Shown here: one piece after another, positions 42,877 through 50,850 of the stretch
How positions within the stretch are numbered: position 1 is the first letter of the stretch
Layout of the letters: the number at the start of each line of letters is the position of its first letter
Assembly (NCBI RefSeq): GCF_017876495.1
Contig: NZ_JAGIOB010000001.1
Span: 806,001-870,000, forward strand
Reading direction: 5' to 3'
DNA length: 64,000 nucleotides
DNA from: Microlunatus capsulatus
GTDB lineage: Bacteria; Actinomycetota; Actinomycetes; Propionibacteriales; Propionibacteriaceae
Translations under genes and position numbers: made by a program
The notes under the pieces: generated by a model
What the model was told of the DNA's origin: nothing
Database searches by the model: none
What the model saw: only the letters and a program-made list of their open reading frames with translations

Positions 42877-44094
42877 GTGCTCGCGATCGTCGCGCCCGGA
42901 CAGGGCGCCCAACAGCCAGGCTTCCTGCAGCCCTGGGTCTCCGAACCGTCCTTCGCCGACCGGCTGGAGTGGCTCTCGGCCGTCTCCGGCCTCGACCTGG
43001 CCCACTACGGGACCCAGGCCGACGCCGAGACCATCCGGGACACCGCGGTGGCCCAGCCGCTGCTCGTCGCCGCCGGTCTGCTCGCGGCCCTGGAGCTGTT
43101 CCCGCACCCGGCCGATGCGTTCCCCTTCATCGGGGTCGCCGCCGGGCACTCGGTGGGCGAGATCACCGCGGCCGCCGGTGTCGGCGTGCTGTCGGCCGAG
43201 CAGGCGATGGTCTTCGTCCGCGAGCGCGGCCGGGCGATGGCGGCCGCGAGCGCCGCCACCCCGACCTCGATGACCGCGGTCATCGGCGGGGACGCCGAGG
43301 AGGTGCTCGCCGCGCTGGAGGCGCACGGGCTCACCGCCGCGAACCACAACGGCAGCGGCCAGGTCGTCGCCGCGGGGACCGTCGAGCAGCTGGCCGCCTT
43401 CGCCGCCGCGCCGCCGAAGCGCGCCCGGCTCATCCCGCTGAGCGTCGCCGGCGCCTTCCACACCGTGCACATGCAGCCCGCCGTCGCCCGCCTGGGCACG
43501 CTGGCCCGGGCCATCTCCACCCACGACCCGCGCGCCCGGCTGCTCTCCAACGCCGACGGCCAGGTGGTCCACGACGGCCACCAGGTGCTCCGCCGCCTCG
43601 TCGGCCAGGTCGCCTCCCCCGTCCGCTGGGACCTCTGCATGGCCGCGATGGCCGACCTGGGCGTCACCGGCCTGCTCGAGATGCCGCCGGCCGGCACGCT
43701 GACCGGCATCGCCAAGCGCAACCTCAAGGGCGTCGAGCTGTTCGCGCTCAACACCCCCGACCAGCTGGAGGGGGCGATGGAGTTCGTGCGCCGGCACGGC
43801 GGGGCGGCCTCGTCGTCGCCGATCGCGGGCAACCCGACCTGGCGGCTGGTCGTCTCCCCGGGCAAGGGCCAGTTCACCCGGACCGAGGACATCGAGGCCG
43901 ACACGGTGCTGCCCCAGGACAGCACCGTCGGCGTGGTGAAGAACCGGCGCGACGACATCGCCGTCAACGCCCCCCACGGCGGCATCGTCGTCGAGTGGCT
44001 GGTGGAGGACGGCGACCCCGTCTCCCCCGGCCAGCCCCTGCTCCGACTCCACCCGATGGTGGAGTCGGCCGACGCGACGGAGGTCACGCGATGA
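42877..44094 (+). CDS. fabD: Malonyl-CoA:ACP transacylase FabD with C-terminal biotinyl/lipoyl-like extension
   Basis: A 405-residue protein starting at GTG. Residues 1-310 are a standard malonyltransferase: PGQGAQ, nucleophile S92 in AAGHSVGEI and H194 in GAFHTVHM. It loads malonyl groups on ACP. Residues ~345-392 form an extra module (VKNRRDDIAVNAPHGG, VVEWLVEDGDPVSPGQPLLRL) like a barrel-sandwich biotinyl/lipoyl domain but without the acceptor Lys. Typical FabD is about 310 residues, so the extension is unusual. The fabH start overlaps its stop (ATGA). Confidence 0.93.
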   Translation: MLAIVAPGQGAQQPGFLQPWVSEPSFADRLEWLSAVSGLDLAHYGTQADAETIRDTAVAQPLLVAAGLLAALELFPHPADAFPFIGVAAGHSVGEITAAAGVGVLSAEQAMVFVRERGRAMAAASAATPTSMTAVIGGDAEEVLAALEAHGLTAANHNGSGQVVAAGTVEQLAAFAAAPPKRARLIPLSVAGAFHTVHMQPAVARLGTLARAISTHDPRARLLSNADGQVVHDGHQVLRRLVGQVASPVRWDLCMAAMADLGVTGLLEMPPAGTLTGIAKRNLKGVELFALNTPDQLEGAMEFVRRHGGAASSSPIAGNPTWRLVVSPGKGQFTRTEDIEADTVLPQDSTVGVVKNRRDDIAVNAPHGGIVVEWLVEDGDPVSPGQPLLRLHPMVESADATEVTR

Positions 44095-45107
44095 GCACCT
44101 TGAACATCTCGAGGGGAGCCCAGTTCTCCAAGATCATGGGCATCGGCGGCTACCGCCCGCGCCGGGTGGTCGACAACGCCGAGATCATCACCTACATCGA
44201 CTCCTCCGACGAGTGGATCCGCACCCGCTCGGGGATCACCGAGCGCCGCTGGGCGTCCGAGGACGAGACCGTCTCGATGATGAGCCAGGCCGCCGCCCGC
44301 AAGGCGATGGACCGCGCGGGCGTCGAGCCCGGGCAGATCGACACCGTCATCGTGGCCACCGTCACCCACCTGCACCAGACCCCGGCGATCGCCACCACGA
44401 TCGCCAGCGAGCTGGGGGCCAGGAACGCGGCGGCCTTCGACATCTCCGCGGCCTGCGCCGGCTTCTGCTACGCGCTGGCCATGGCCGACTCGTTCATCCG
44501 GACCGGTGCCTCGAAGCACGTGCTGATCATCGGGGTCGAGCGGCTCAGCGACCTGACGGACAAGCACGACCGGTCGACGGCGTTCATCTTCGCCGACGGC
44601 GCGGGCGCGGCGGTCGTCGGCCCGAGCGACACCCCGGCCGTCGGACCGGTCGTGTGGGGCTCCGACGGAGACCAGGCCGACCTCATCGCCCAGACCGAGT
44701 CGTGGCCCACGGCGATGGACCCCGACGCGCACGAGGACGGGAAGCCGCACTGGCCGATGCTCCGGATGAACGGCAACCCCGTCTTCAAGTGGGCCTCGTT
44801 CACCATGGCCAAGACCGCCGCCGAGGCCATGGACGCGGCCGGCGTGAAGCCCGAGGACCTGGAGGTCTTCGTGCCGCACCAGGCCAACAACCGGATCACC
44901 GACGCCATGTTCAAGGCGCTCAAGCTGCCCTCGGACGTGGTCATCGGCCGCGACATCATCCACCACGGCAACACCTCGGCCGCCTCGATCCCGCTGGCGA
45001 TCGAGACCCTGCTCGAGTCGGGTCAGGCCCGCAGCGGCCAGACCTGCCTGATCATCGGCTTCGGCGCCGGACTGGTCTACGCGGGACAGGTCATCCTGCT
45101 CCCCTGA
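44091..45107 (+). CDS. fabH: Beta-ketoacyl-ACP synthase III
   Basis: A 338-residue KAS III. The catalytic triad is C122 (SAACAGF), H263 (PHQANNR) and N294 (HHGNTSA); IRTRSGITERR is the CoA-binding Trp/Arg region. It condenses an acyl-CoA primer with malonyl-ACP to start fatty-acid synthesis. It is translationally coupled to fabD and followed, after a C-rich tandem repeat, by acpP. Confidence 0.97.
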   Translation: MSTLNISRGAQFSKIMGIGGYRPRRVVDNAEIITYIDSSDEWIRTRSGITERRWASEDETVSMMSQAAARKAMDRAGVEPGQIDTVIVATVTHLHQTPAIATTIASELGARNAAAFDISAACAGFCYALAMADSFIRTGASKHVLIIGVERLSDLTDKHDRSTAFIFADGAGAAVVGPSDTPAVGPVVWGSDGDQADLIAQTESWPTAMDPDAHEDGKPHWPMLRMNGNPVFKWASFTMAKTAAEAMDAAGVKPEDLEVFVPHQANNRITDAMFKALKLPSDVVIGRDIIHHGNTSAASIPLAIETLLESGQARSGQTCLIIGFGAGLVYAGQVILLP

Positions 45108-45130
45108 CCGGCCGGCCCGGGCCGACGCAC

Positions 45131-45175
45131 GACCGCACCACCCCCGACCGAACCACCCCCGACCGAACCACCCCC
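45131..45175 (+). repeat. 15-bp tandem repeat in the fabH-acpP spacer
   Basis: Three consecutive units of GACCGAACCACCCCC (first unit with C for A) fill the spacer, followed by a partial unit. The sequence is G-poor and C-rich on this strand. Confidence 0.8.
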
Positions 45176-45213
45176 CGACCCACCAGCACCACCACGACGA
45201 AGGAGAAGCACCC

Positions 45214-45459
45214 ATGCCCACCACCGAAGAAGTCCGCACCGACCTCGCCGAGATCGTCAACGAGGTCGCCGGTGTCCCCACCGACGACGTCCAGCTCGAC
45301 AAGTCGTTCACGGACGACCTCGACGTGGACTCGCTCTCGATGGTCGAGATCATCTACGCCGCCGAGGAGAAGTTCGGCGTGAGCATCCCCGACGAGGAGG
45401 CCAAGAACCTCAAGACCGTGGGGGACGCCGTCGCCTACATCGAGCGCGCCGCTTCCTGA
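45214..45459 (+). CDS. acpP: Acyl carrier protein
   Basis: An 81-residue acidic four-helix protein with the phosphopantetheine serine S40 in LDVDSLSMVEII. AAGGAGAAG precedes the ATG. It carries growing acyl chains for FabH, FabF and partners. It lies between fabH and fabF; a 44-bp palindrome follows within 10 bases of its stop, which may set its higher expression relative to fabF. Confidence 0.97.
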   Translation: MPTTEEVRTDLAEIVNEVAGVPTDDVQLDKSFTDDLDVDSLSMVEIIYAAEEKFGVSIPDEEAKNLKTVGDAVAYIERAAS

Positions 45460-45466
45460 ACCCGTC

Positions 45467-45510
45467 GTGGTGATCATGGTCCGCCCGGCCGGGCGGACCA
45501 TGATCACCAC
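45467..45510. terminator. 44-bp perfect palindrome between acpP and fabF
   Basis: The left arm (45467-45488, starting GTGGTGATCATGG) and right arm (45489-45510, ending CCATGATCACCAC) are perfect 22-base reverse complements with no spacer. On RNA it makes a very stable hairpin directly after acpP; as DNA it could be a protein-binding or cruciform site. A partial terminator or mRNA-stabilising element is the simplest reading. Confidence 0.75.
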
Positions 45511-45552
45511 CTCTCGACCACCGCACCCCGCACCACCCCGCAGGAGGACCAG

Positions 45553-46818
45553 ATGCCCCAGACCCGTGTGGTCGTCACCGGAATCGGTGCCACGACCCCC
45601 CTCGGCGGCACCGCCCGCAGCACGTGGGAGGCCCTGCTGGCCGGCACCTCCGGCGTCCGCCGGATCGAGGCCGACTGGGCCGACGACCTGCCCGTCAAGA
45701 TCGCCGCACCCGTCGCCGTCGAGCCCGGCGAGGTCCTCGACCGCGTCGAGGCCCGCCGCCTGGACCGCTCCGCCCAGCTCGCGGTCGTCGCGGCGATGGA
45801 GGCCTGGGCCGACGCAGGCTTCGGGCTGAAGGAGGACAACCCCGTCGACCGCACCCGGCTGGGCGTCGCCATCGCCACCGGCATCGGCGGCCTCAACACC
45901 CTGCTGGGCCAGTGGGACGTGCAGAAGGAGAAGGGTGCCCGTCGGGTCAGCCCGCTCTCCATCCCGATGCTGATGGCCAACGCCTCCGCGGCCAACGTCA
46001 GCCTGCGGCTGGGGGCCCAGGCGTTCGCCATCACCCCGGTCTCGGCCTGCGCCTCCAGCAACGAGTCGCTCGCCCACGCCCTGGACCAGATCCGGCTCGG
46101 CCGCGCCGACGTCGTCGTCGCCGGCGGCACCGAGAGCGTCATCCACCCGATGCCCATCGCCTGCTTCGCCAACATGCAGGCGATGAGCCGGCGCAACGAC
46201 GAGCCCGAGCGGGCCTCGCGCCCCTGGGACGTCGACCGCGACGGCTTCGTGCTGGGCGAGGGCGCCGCCATCCTCGTGCTGGAGACCCTCGAGCACGCGC
46301 AGGCCCGCGGCGCGAGGATCTACGGCGAGCTGGCCGGCGCCGGCATCACCGCCGACGCCCACGACATGGTGCAGCCCAACCCGACCGGGGAGACCCAGGC
46401 CCGGGCGATGACGCGGGCGCTGCACGAGGCCGACCTGGCGCCGGGGGACATCGTGCACGTCAACGCGCACGCCACCTCGACCCCCCAGGGCGACCTGACC
46501 GAGCTGAGCTCCATCCGGCAGGCGCTGGGCGAGCACACCGAGGCGATCGTCACCGGCACCAAGTCGATGACGGGCCACCTGCTGGGCGGGGCCGGGGCGC
46601 TGGAGTCGATGGCGACGCTGCTGGCCCTGCACCACCGCAAGGTGCCGCCGACCATCAACCTCGACAACCCCGAGGCCGACCTGCGGGCCGACATCGCCAC
46701 CAAGGTGCGCGACCTGCCCGCCGGCGACCTGGCGGCGATCAACAACTCGTTCGGCTTCGGCGGGCACAACGTCGCCGTCGCCTTCACCAACGCCCACGCC
46801 ACCAGCACAGGAGCCTGA
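45553..46818 (+). CDS. fabF: Beta-ketoacyl-ACP synthase II
   Basis: A 421-residue KAS II starting MPQTRVVVTGIGATTPLGG with GGAGGA upstream. The active site is C166 (VSACASSNES), with the two histidines in NAHATSTPQGD and MTGHLLGGAG. It extends acyl-ACP. It lies after acpP across the palindrome and is followed with a one-base gap by accD, matching the Streptomyces fab order and the mycobacterial kasA/B-accD6 neighbourhood. Confidence 0.97.
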   Translation: MPQTRVVVTGIGATTPLGGTARSTWEALLAGTSGVRRIEADWADDLPVKIAAPVAVEPGEVLDRVEARRLDRSAQLAVVAAMEAWADAGFGLKEDNPVDRTRLGVAIATGIGGLNTLLGQWDVQKEKGARRVSPLSIPMLMANASAANVSLRLGAQAFAITPVSACASSNESLAHALDQIRLGRADVVVAGGTESVIHPMPIACFANMQAMSRRNDEPERASRPWDVDRDGFVLGEGAAILVLETLEHAQARGARIYGELAGAGITADAHDMVQPNPTGETQARAMTRALHEADLAPGDIVHVNAHATSTPQGDLTELSSIRQALGEHTEAIVTGTKSMTGHLLGGAGALESMATLLALHHRKVPPTINLDNPEADLRADIATKVRDLPAGDLAAINNSFGFGGHNVAVAFTNAHATSTGA

Positions 46819-46819
46819 C

Positions 46820-48256
46820 ATGACCACCACCGCCCCGGCCCCCACCGCCGCGCCCGCGAAGGTCAAGCTCCCCCGCGACCAGGACCCGCGCAACCCGAAC
46901 TTCCGGCTGCGCGAGCTGCTCGACGAGGGCTCGGTGGAGCTGATCACCCCCGACGACGACTCGGGCATGCTCGCCGCCGTCGGCACCGTCAACGGCTGCC
47001 GGGTCGTGGCCTTCTGCTCCGACGCCACGGTGATGGGCGGGGCGATGGGGGTCCAGGGCTGCGAGGTCGTCGTGCAGGCCTACGAGCGGGCGATGATCGA
47101 CCGCGTCCCGGTGCTGGGCATCTGGCACTCCGGCGGCGCGCGGCTCGCCGAGGGCGTGCTCTCGCTGCACGCCGTCGGGCGGATCTTCCACGCGATGACC
47201 CAGGCCTCGGGGCACATCCCGCAGATCTCCGTCGTGCTCGGCTTCGCCGCCGGCGGCGCGGCCTACGGCCCGGCCCTGACCGACGTCGTCATCCTCGCGC
47301 CCGAGGGCCGGATCTTCGTCACCGGACCCGACGTCGTCCGCTCCGTCACCGGCGAGGACGTCGACATGCTCCGCCTCGGCGGTCCCGACACCCACGGCCG
47401 TCGCTCCGGCGTCGTGCACCTGGTCGCCGAGGACGAGGCCGACGCCCTGCTGCAGGGCCGCAACATCACCACGCTGCTGGCCAGCCAGGGCGTCACCGAG
47501 GCCGAGGTCGCCGACACCGACCTGGCCGCGCTGCTGCCCGAGTCGCCGCGCCGGGCCTACGACGTGCACCCGCTGATCAACGGCGTCCTCGACGAGGGCT
47601 CCACCGTCGAGCTGCACGCCCGCTGGGCCCCGAACGTCACCGTCGCCCTGGGCCGCCTCGGCGGCCGGACCGTGGGCGTGGTGGCCAACAACCCGCTGCG
47701 GCTGGGCGGCTGCCTCGACTCCCTCAGCGCGGAGAAGGCGGCCCGGTTCGTGCGGATGTGCGACACCTTCGGCGTCCCGCTCGTCGTCCTCGTCGACGTG
47801 CCCGGCTACCTGCCCGGCGTCGGCCAGGAGTGGGACGGCGTGGTCCGGCGCGGCGCGAAGCTGCTGCACGCGTTCGCCGAGGCCGTCGTCCCGCGGGTCA
47901 CCCTGGTCACCCGGAAGGCCTACGGCGGCGCCTACATCGCCATGAACGCGCGCTCGCTCGGCGCCACCAAGGTCTTCGCCTGGCCGGGGGCCGAGGTCGC
48001 CGTGATGGGGCCGGTCGCCGCGGTGCGCATCCTGCACCGGCGCAAGCTCGCCGCCGTCGCCGACGACGTCCGCCCGCAGGTGGAGGCCGAGCTGGCCGCC
48101 GAGCACGAGCGGATCGCCGGCGGGGTCGAGAAGGCGGTGGAGATCGGCGTCGTCGACGAGATCGTCACCCCCGACATCACCCGCTCGGCGCTGGCGAAGG
48201 CCATCCGCGACGCCGACACCGGCCGCCGCGGGGAGCACACCAACATCCCGCTCTGA
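46820..48256 (+). CDS. accD: Acyl-CoA carboxylase beta (carboxyltransferase) subunit
   Basis: A 478-residue carboxyltransferase. Landmarks are GIWHSGGARLAEGV, VLGFAAGGAAYGPALTDV (first oxyanion hole), FVTGPDVVRSVTGE, FVDVPGYLPG-type VLVDVPGYLPGVGQE and RKAYGGAYIAMNAR (second oxyanion hole). Positioned directly after fabF like mycobacterial accD6, it is probably the acetyl-CoA carboxylase subunit supplying malonyl-CoA to FabD. The biotin-carrying alpha subunit is not in the window. Confidence 0.93.
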   Translation: MTTTAPAPTAAPAKVKLPRDQDPRNPNFRLRELLDEGSVELITPDDDSGMLAAVGTVNGCRVVAFCSDATVMGGAMGVQGCEVVVQAYERAMIDRVPVLGIWHSGGARLAEGVLSLHAVGRIFHAMTQASGHIPQISVVLGFAAGGAAYGPALTDVVILAPEGRIFVTGPDVVRSVTGEDVDMLRLGGPDTHGRRSGVVHLVAEDEADALLQGRNITTLLASQGVTEAEVADTDLAALLPESPRRAYDVHPLINGVLDEGSTVELHARWAPNVTVALGRLGGRTVGVVANNPLRLGGCLDSLSAEKAARFVRMCDTFGVPLVVLVDVPGYLPGVGQEWDGVVRRGAKLLHAFAEAVVPRVTLVTRKAYGGAYIAMNARSLGATKVFAWPGAEVAVMGPVAAVRILHRRKLAAVADDVRPQVEAELAAEHERIAGGVEKAVEIGVVDEIVTPDITRSALAKAIRDADTGRRGEHTNIPL

Positions 48257-48267
48257 GCGGGGGCGGC

Positions 48268-49386
48268 ATGGGCGGCTGGAGCTGGCAGTTCGGCTTCTCG
48301 GTCGCCGCCGGCCTGGTGCTGTTCGCGCTGCTCCTGGTGCCGGTGCTGGTCGTGCAGCAGCGGCGCTACGGACGGCTGAGCGCCCTCCGGGTGCTCGTGG
48401 TCTCGGCGGCCTGCGTCTACGCGGTCGCCCTGGTGGCCTACACACTGCTCCCGCTGCCCGACCCCGCGACGGTGTGCGCCGCCGAGGGCGGCCGGGGTCC
48501 GCAGCTGGTGCCCTTCGCCTTCGTCGGCGACATCCTCCGCGAGACGGCCGGGCTCGACCTGGCCGCCACCCTCGCCTCCCGCGCGACGCTGCAGGTCGTC
48601 TTCAACGTCGTCCTGTTCGTCCCCTTCGGCCTGCTGGTCCGCCGGGCCGTCGGCGGGGTGGGCCGGACGACGCTGCTCGGCCTGGCCACCTCGCTGCTGG
48701 TCGAGGTCACCCAGGGCACCGCCCTGTTCGGCCTCTACCCGTGCCCCTACCGGCTGGCCGACGTCGACGACCTGATCGCCAACACCACCGGCGCCCTGCT
48801 GGGCGCGCTGCTCGCCCGGCGGGTGCTGGCCTGGCTGCCGGCGGCGGAGGACCTCGGCCGGGACCGGCTGCGGCCCCGACCCGTCACCGCCCGGCGCCGC
48901 TGGCTGGGCATGGTCGTGGACGGCGTCGTCTTCACCGGCGTGGCCGCCACCCTGCGGCTGCTGGCCGCCGTCGTCGCGCAGCTGACGGGCTGGTCGCTCC
49001 CGGCCGGCACCGACGACGTCGCCCGGGCCCTGCCCGCCCTCGTCGCCGGGGTCGTCACCTTCGGCCCGGCGCTCACCGCGCGGGCGGCCTCGCTGGGCCA
49101 GCGGGCGGTCTGGCTGCAGCCCGTCTGGCCGCACCCCGTCGGACCCGGCCGCCGACTCCTGCGGACCGGCGTGGTCGGCGGCGCCTGGACGCTGACGACG
49201 GCGGCCCGCGACGTCAGCCAGGGCGCGGGACCGCTGGCCCTCGTCGGCGGGCTGGCCACGCTGGTCGTCGTGGTCGCGGTCGTGTCGGTGCTCACCACGC
49301 GCGGCCACCGCGGGCTGTCCGGCGCGCTCAGCGGGGCGGCCGTGGTCGACAGCCGGGCTCAGGAGGCCGGCGGCTCCATCCGGTAG
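48268..49386 (+). CDS. VanZ-family membrane protein with long C-terminal membrane region
   Basis: A 372-residue integral membrane protein starting at ATG 48268. The first ~195 residues match VanZ (VAYTLLPLPDPATVC, LQVVFNVVLFVPFGLLVRRAVGG, SLLVEVTQGTALFG, ADVDDLIANTTGALLGALLA). The C-terminal ~170 residues add further hydrophobic segments resembling an RDD-type domain. Function unknown; VanZ relatives affect teicoplanin susceptibility and envelope lipids. It starts 11 bp after accD, and its end overlaps the convergent PQQ-type gene by 28 bp. Confidence 0.85.
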   Translation: MGGWSWQFGFSVAAGLVLFALLLVPVLVVQQRRYGRLSALRVLVVSAACVYAVALVAYTLLPLPDPATVCAAEGGRGPQLVPFAFVGDILRETAGLDLAATLASRATLQVVFNVVLFVPFGLLVRRAVGGVGRTTLLGLATSLLVEVTQGTALFGLYPCPYRLADVDDLIANTTGALLGALLARRVLAWLPAAEDLGRDRLRPRPVTARRRWLGMVVDGVVFTGVAATLRLLAAVVAQLTGWSLPAGTDDVARALPALVAGVVTFGPALTARAASLGQRAVWLQPVWPHPVGPGRRLLRTGVVGGAWTLTTAARDVSQGAGPLALVGGLATLVVVVAVVSVLTTRGHRGLSGALSGAAVVDSRAQEAGGSIR

Positions 49387-50717
49387 ACCGCGCCCGCGTC
49401 GTCGTCGGTGACGTAGACGGCGCCGTCGGGACCCTGGACGGCCATCACCGGCCGGCCCCAGCGGTCGCCGTCCTCGTCCTGGAAACCGCCGAGCAGCGTC
49501 TGCTGGTCGCCCAGCCCGCCGTCGCGCCAGGGGAAGAAGGCGACCTCGGGCGGTCGGGGCGGCTGCCGGTTCCAGGAGCCGTGGACGCCGACCAGCGCGC
49601 CGTCGCCCAGTGGTCCGGGCAGGTCGGTGGCGAAGGCGAGGCCGAGCGGCGCGGAGTGCGCGCCCATCCCCTGCTCGACCGGGGCCAGGGCGTCGCAGTC
49701 CAGCCGGGAGCCGTCGGCGTTGGTCTCCACGTCGCGGACGAAGGGCCGGTCGGCGTAGACGAGCGGGCTGCCGGCGACGCCGGGCTCGGCGTCGGGGTCG
49801 GGGTTGCAGTAGGGCCAGCCGAGGTCGCGGCCCTCGGTGAGCCGGGCCAGCGGCTCCAGCGGGTGGTCGGCGACGTAGTCGTCCAGCACCTCGCCCTGGT
49901 CCGAGCCGCCGTCCCCGTCGTGCGCGCGGTCGTAGGGGTAGGCGATGTTGTCGCGGTTGTTGACCGCGGTCCAGACGGCGCCGTCGGGACCGACGGACAG
50001 CCCCGTCCCGTTGCGGACGCCGCGGGCGAACACCGCCGGCTCGCCGCCGCCGGGCGGCACCCGCAGGACGGTGGCACGCTCGGGGTCGGCGCTGCGGTCC
50101 TCCTCGGACACGTTGCCCGTGGAGCCGACCGAGACGTACACCGCGCCGTCGTCGTCGACGGTGACGCTCTTGAGCGCGTGGGCGTAGGCGCCGCGCAGGT
50201 CGTCGCTCTTCGCGTCGGGCAGCCCGTCGGCCACCGGCTCCGGCTCGCCGACGGCGCCGTCGGCGTAGGGGTAGGCGTCGACGCGGTCGCTCTGGGCCAC
50301 GTACAGCGTGCTCCCCGCGAAGGCCAGTCCGTGCGGCTGGTTCAGCCCGCTCAGCAGGGTGCTGCTGACGGGCTCGCCGTCACCCGGGGTGAGCAGGACG
50401 ACGTCGCCCTCGTCGGGACGCGAGACCAGCAGCCGGTCGTCGGGCGTCCAGGCGGCCAACCGGGCCTCGTCGACGCGGGCCCAGAGGCTCACCGACCAGC
50501 CCGCGGGCGCCTGCACCTCGCGCGGCTCGTCGAACGGCCCGTCGGCGAGGGCATCGGGGACCTGGAGCGGCGAGCCGACCAGGCCGACCCCCGCCCCGGT
50601 GCTGGTCGGCGCGGGCGGGGCCGACGTCGAGGAGGTGCTGCTGCAGGCGGCGAGCACCAGGGTCAGGGCCCCGGCGGCCGCGACCGTCCGGGGGCGGCGG
50701 AGCAGGCGGGAGCTCAT
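49359..50717 (-). CDS. PQQ-dependent sugar (sorbosone/glucose) dehydrogenase-like lipoprotein
   Basis: A 452-residue protein. The start ATG 50717 gives a lipoprotein signal with lipobox LVLAAC, then a Ser/Thr/Pro linker. The body is a six-bladed beta-propeller of the sorbosone-dehydrogenase/GDH-B type: LNQPHGLAFAGSTLYVAQ, SDDLRGAYAHALKSVTV, ARGVRNGTGLSVGPDGAVW, GRDLGWPYCNPD and GVHGSWNRQPP. It should act outside the membrane on sugars if PQQ is available. Its 3' end overlaps the convergent VanZ gene. Confidence 0.87.
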   Translation of the reverse strand: MSSRLLRRPRTVAAAGALTLVLAACSSTSSTSAPPAPTSTGAGVGLVGSPLQVPDALADGPFDEPREVQAPAGWSVSLWARVDEARLAAWTPDDRLLVSRPDEGDVVLLTPGDGEPVSSTLLSGLNQPHGLAFAGSTLYVAQSDRVDAYPYADGAVGEPEPVADGLPDAKSDDLRGAYAHALKSVTVDDDGAVYVSVGSTGNVSEEDRSADPERATVLRVPPGGGEPAVFARGVRNGTGLSVGPDGAVWTAVNNRDNIAYPYDRAHDGDGGSDQGEVLDDYVADHPLEPLARLTEGRDLGWPYCNPDPDAEPGVAGSPLVYADRPFVRDVETNADGSRLDCDALAPVEQGMGAHSAPLGLAFATDLPGPLGDGALVGVHGSWNRQPPRPPEVAFFPWRDGGLGDQQTLLGGFQDEDGDRWGRPVMAVQGPDGAVYVTDDDAGAVYRMEPPAS

Positions 50718-50749
50718 GCCGGGCAACCTAGCCGCGGCGGGCAAACCCA

Positions 50750-50846
50750 GGCCCTTCGACGGGCTCGGGGAGCGGCGGCCGGGCAGGCCCTCCGACGGGC
50801 TCAGGGAGCGGGGATTGGGCGGCCCTTCGACGGGCTCGGGGAGCGG
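50750..50846. repeat. Three tandemly spaced 26-bp repeats
   Basis: GGCCCTTCGACGGGCTCGGG followed by GAGCGG occurs at 50750-50775 and 50821-50846, with a copy differing at two bases at 50786-50811 (36- and 35-base steps). Each unit is an imperfect palindrome (CCCT...AGGG type). They fill the spacer between the glucosidase stop and the PQQ-type gene start. Confidence 0.85.
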
Positions 50847-50850
50847 AGGG

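Noticed and set aside
45467-45510. Insertion-sequence end or recombination site at the 44-bp palindrome
   Set aside because: No transposase, target duplication or second copy is seen nearby; operon continuity on both sides favours a transcript-level role.
50750-50846. CRISPR array
   Set aside because: Only three repeats with 9-10 base gaps, palindromic across the unit, and no cas genes in the window.
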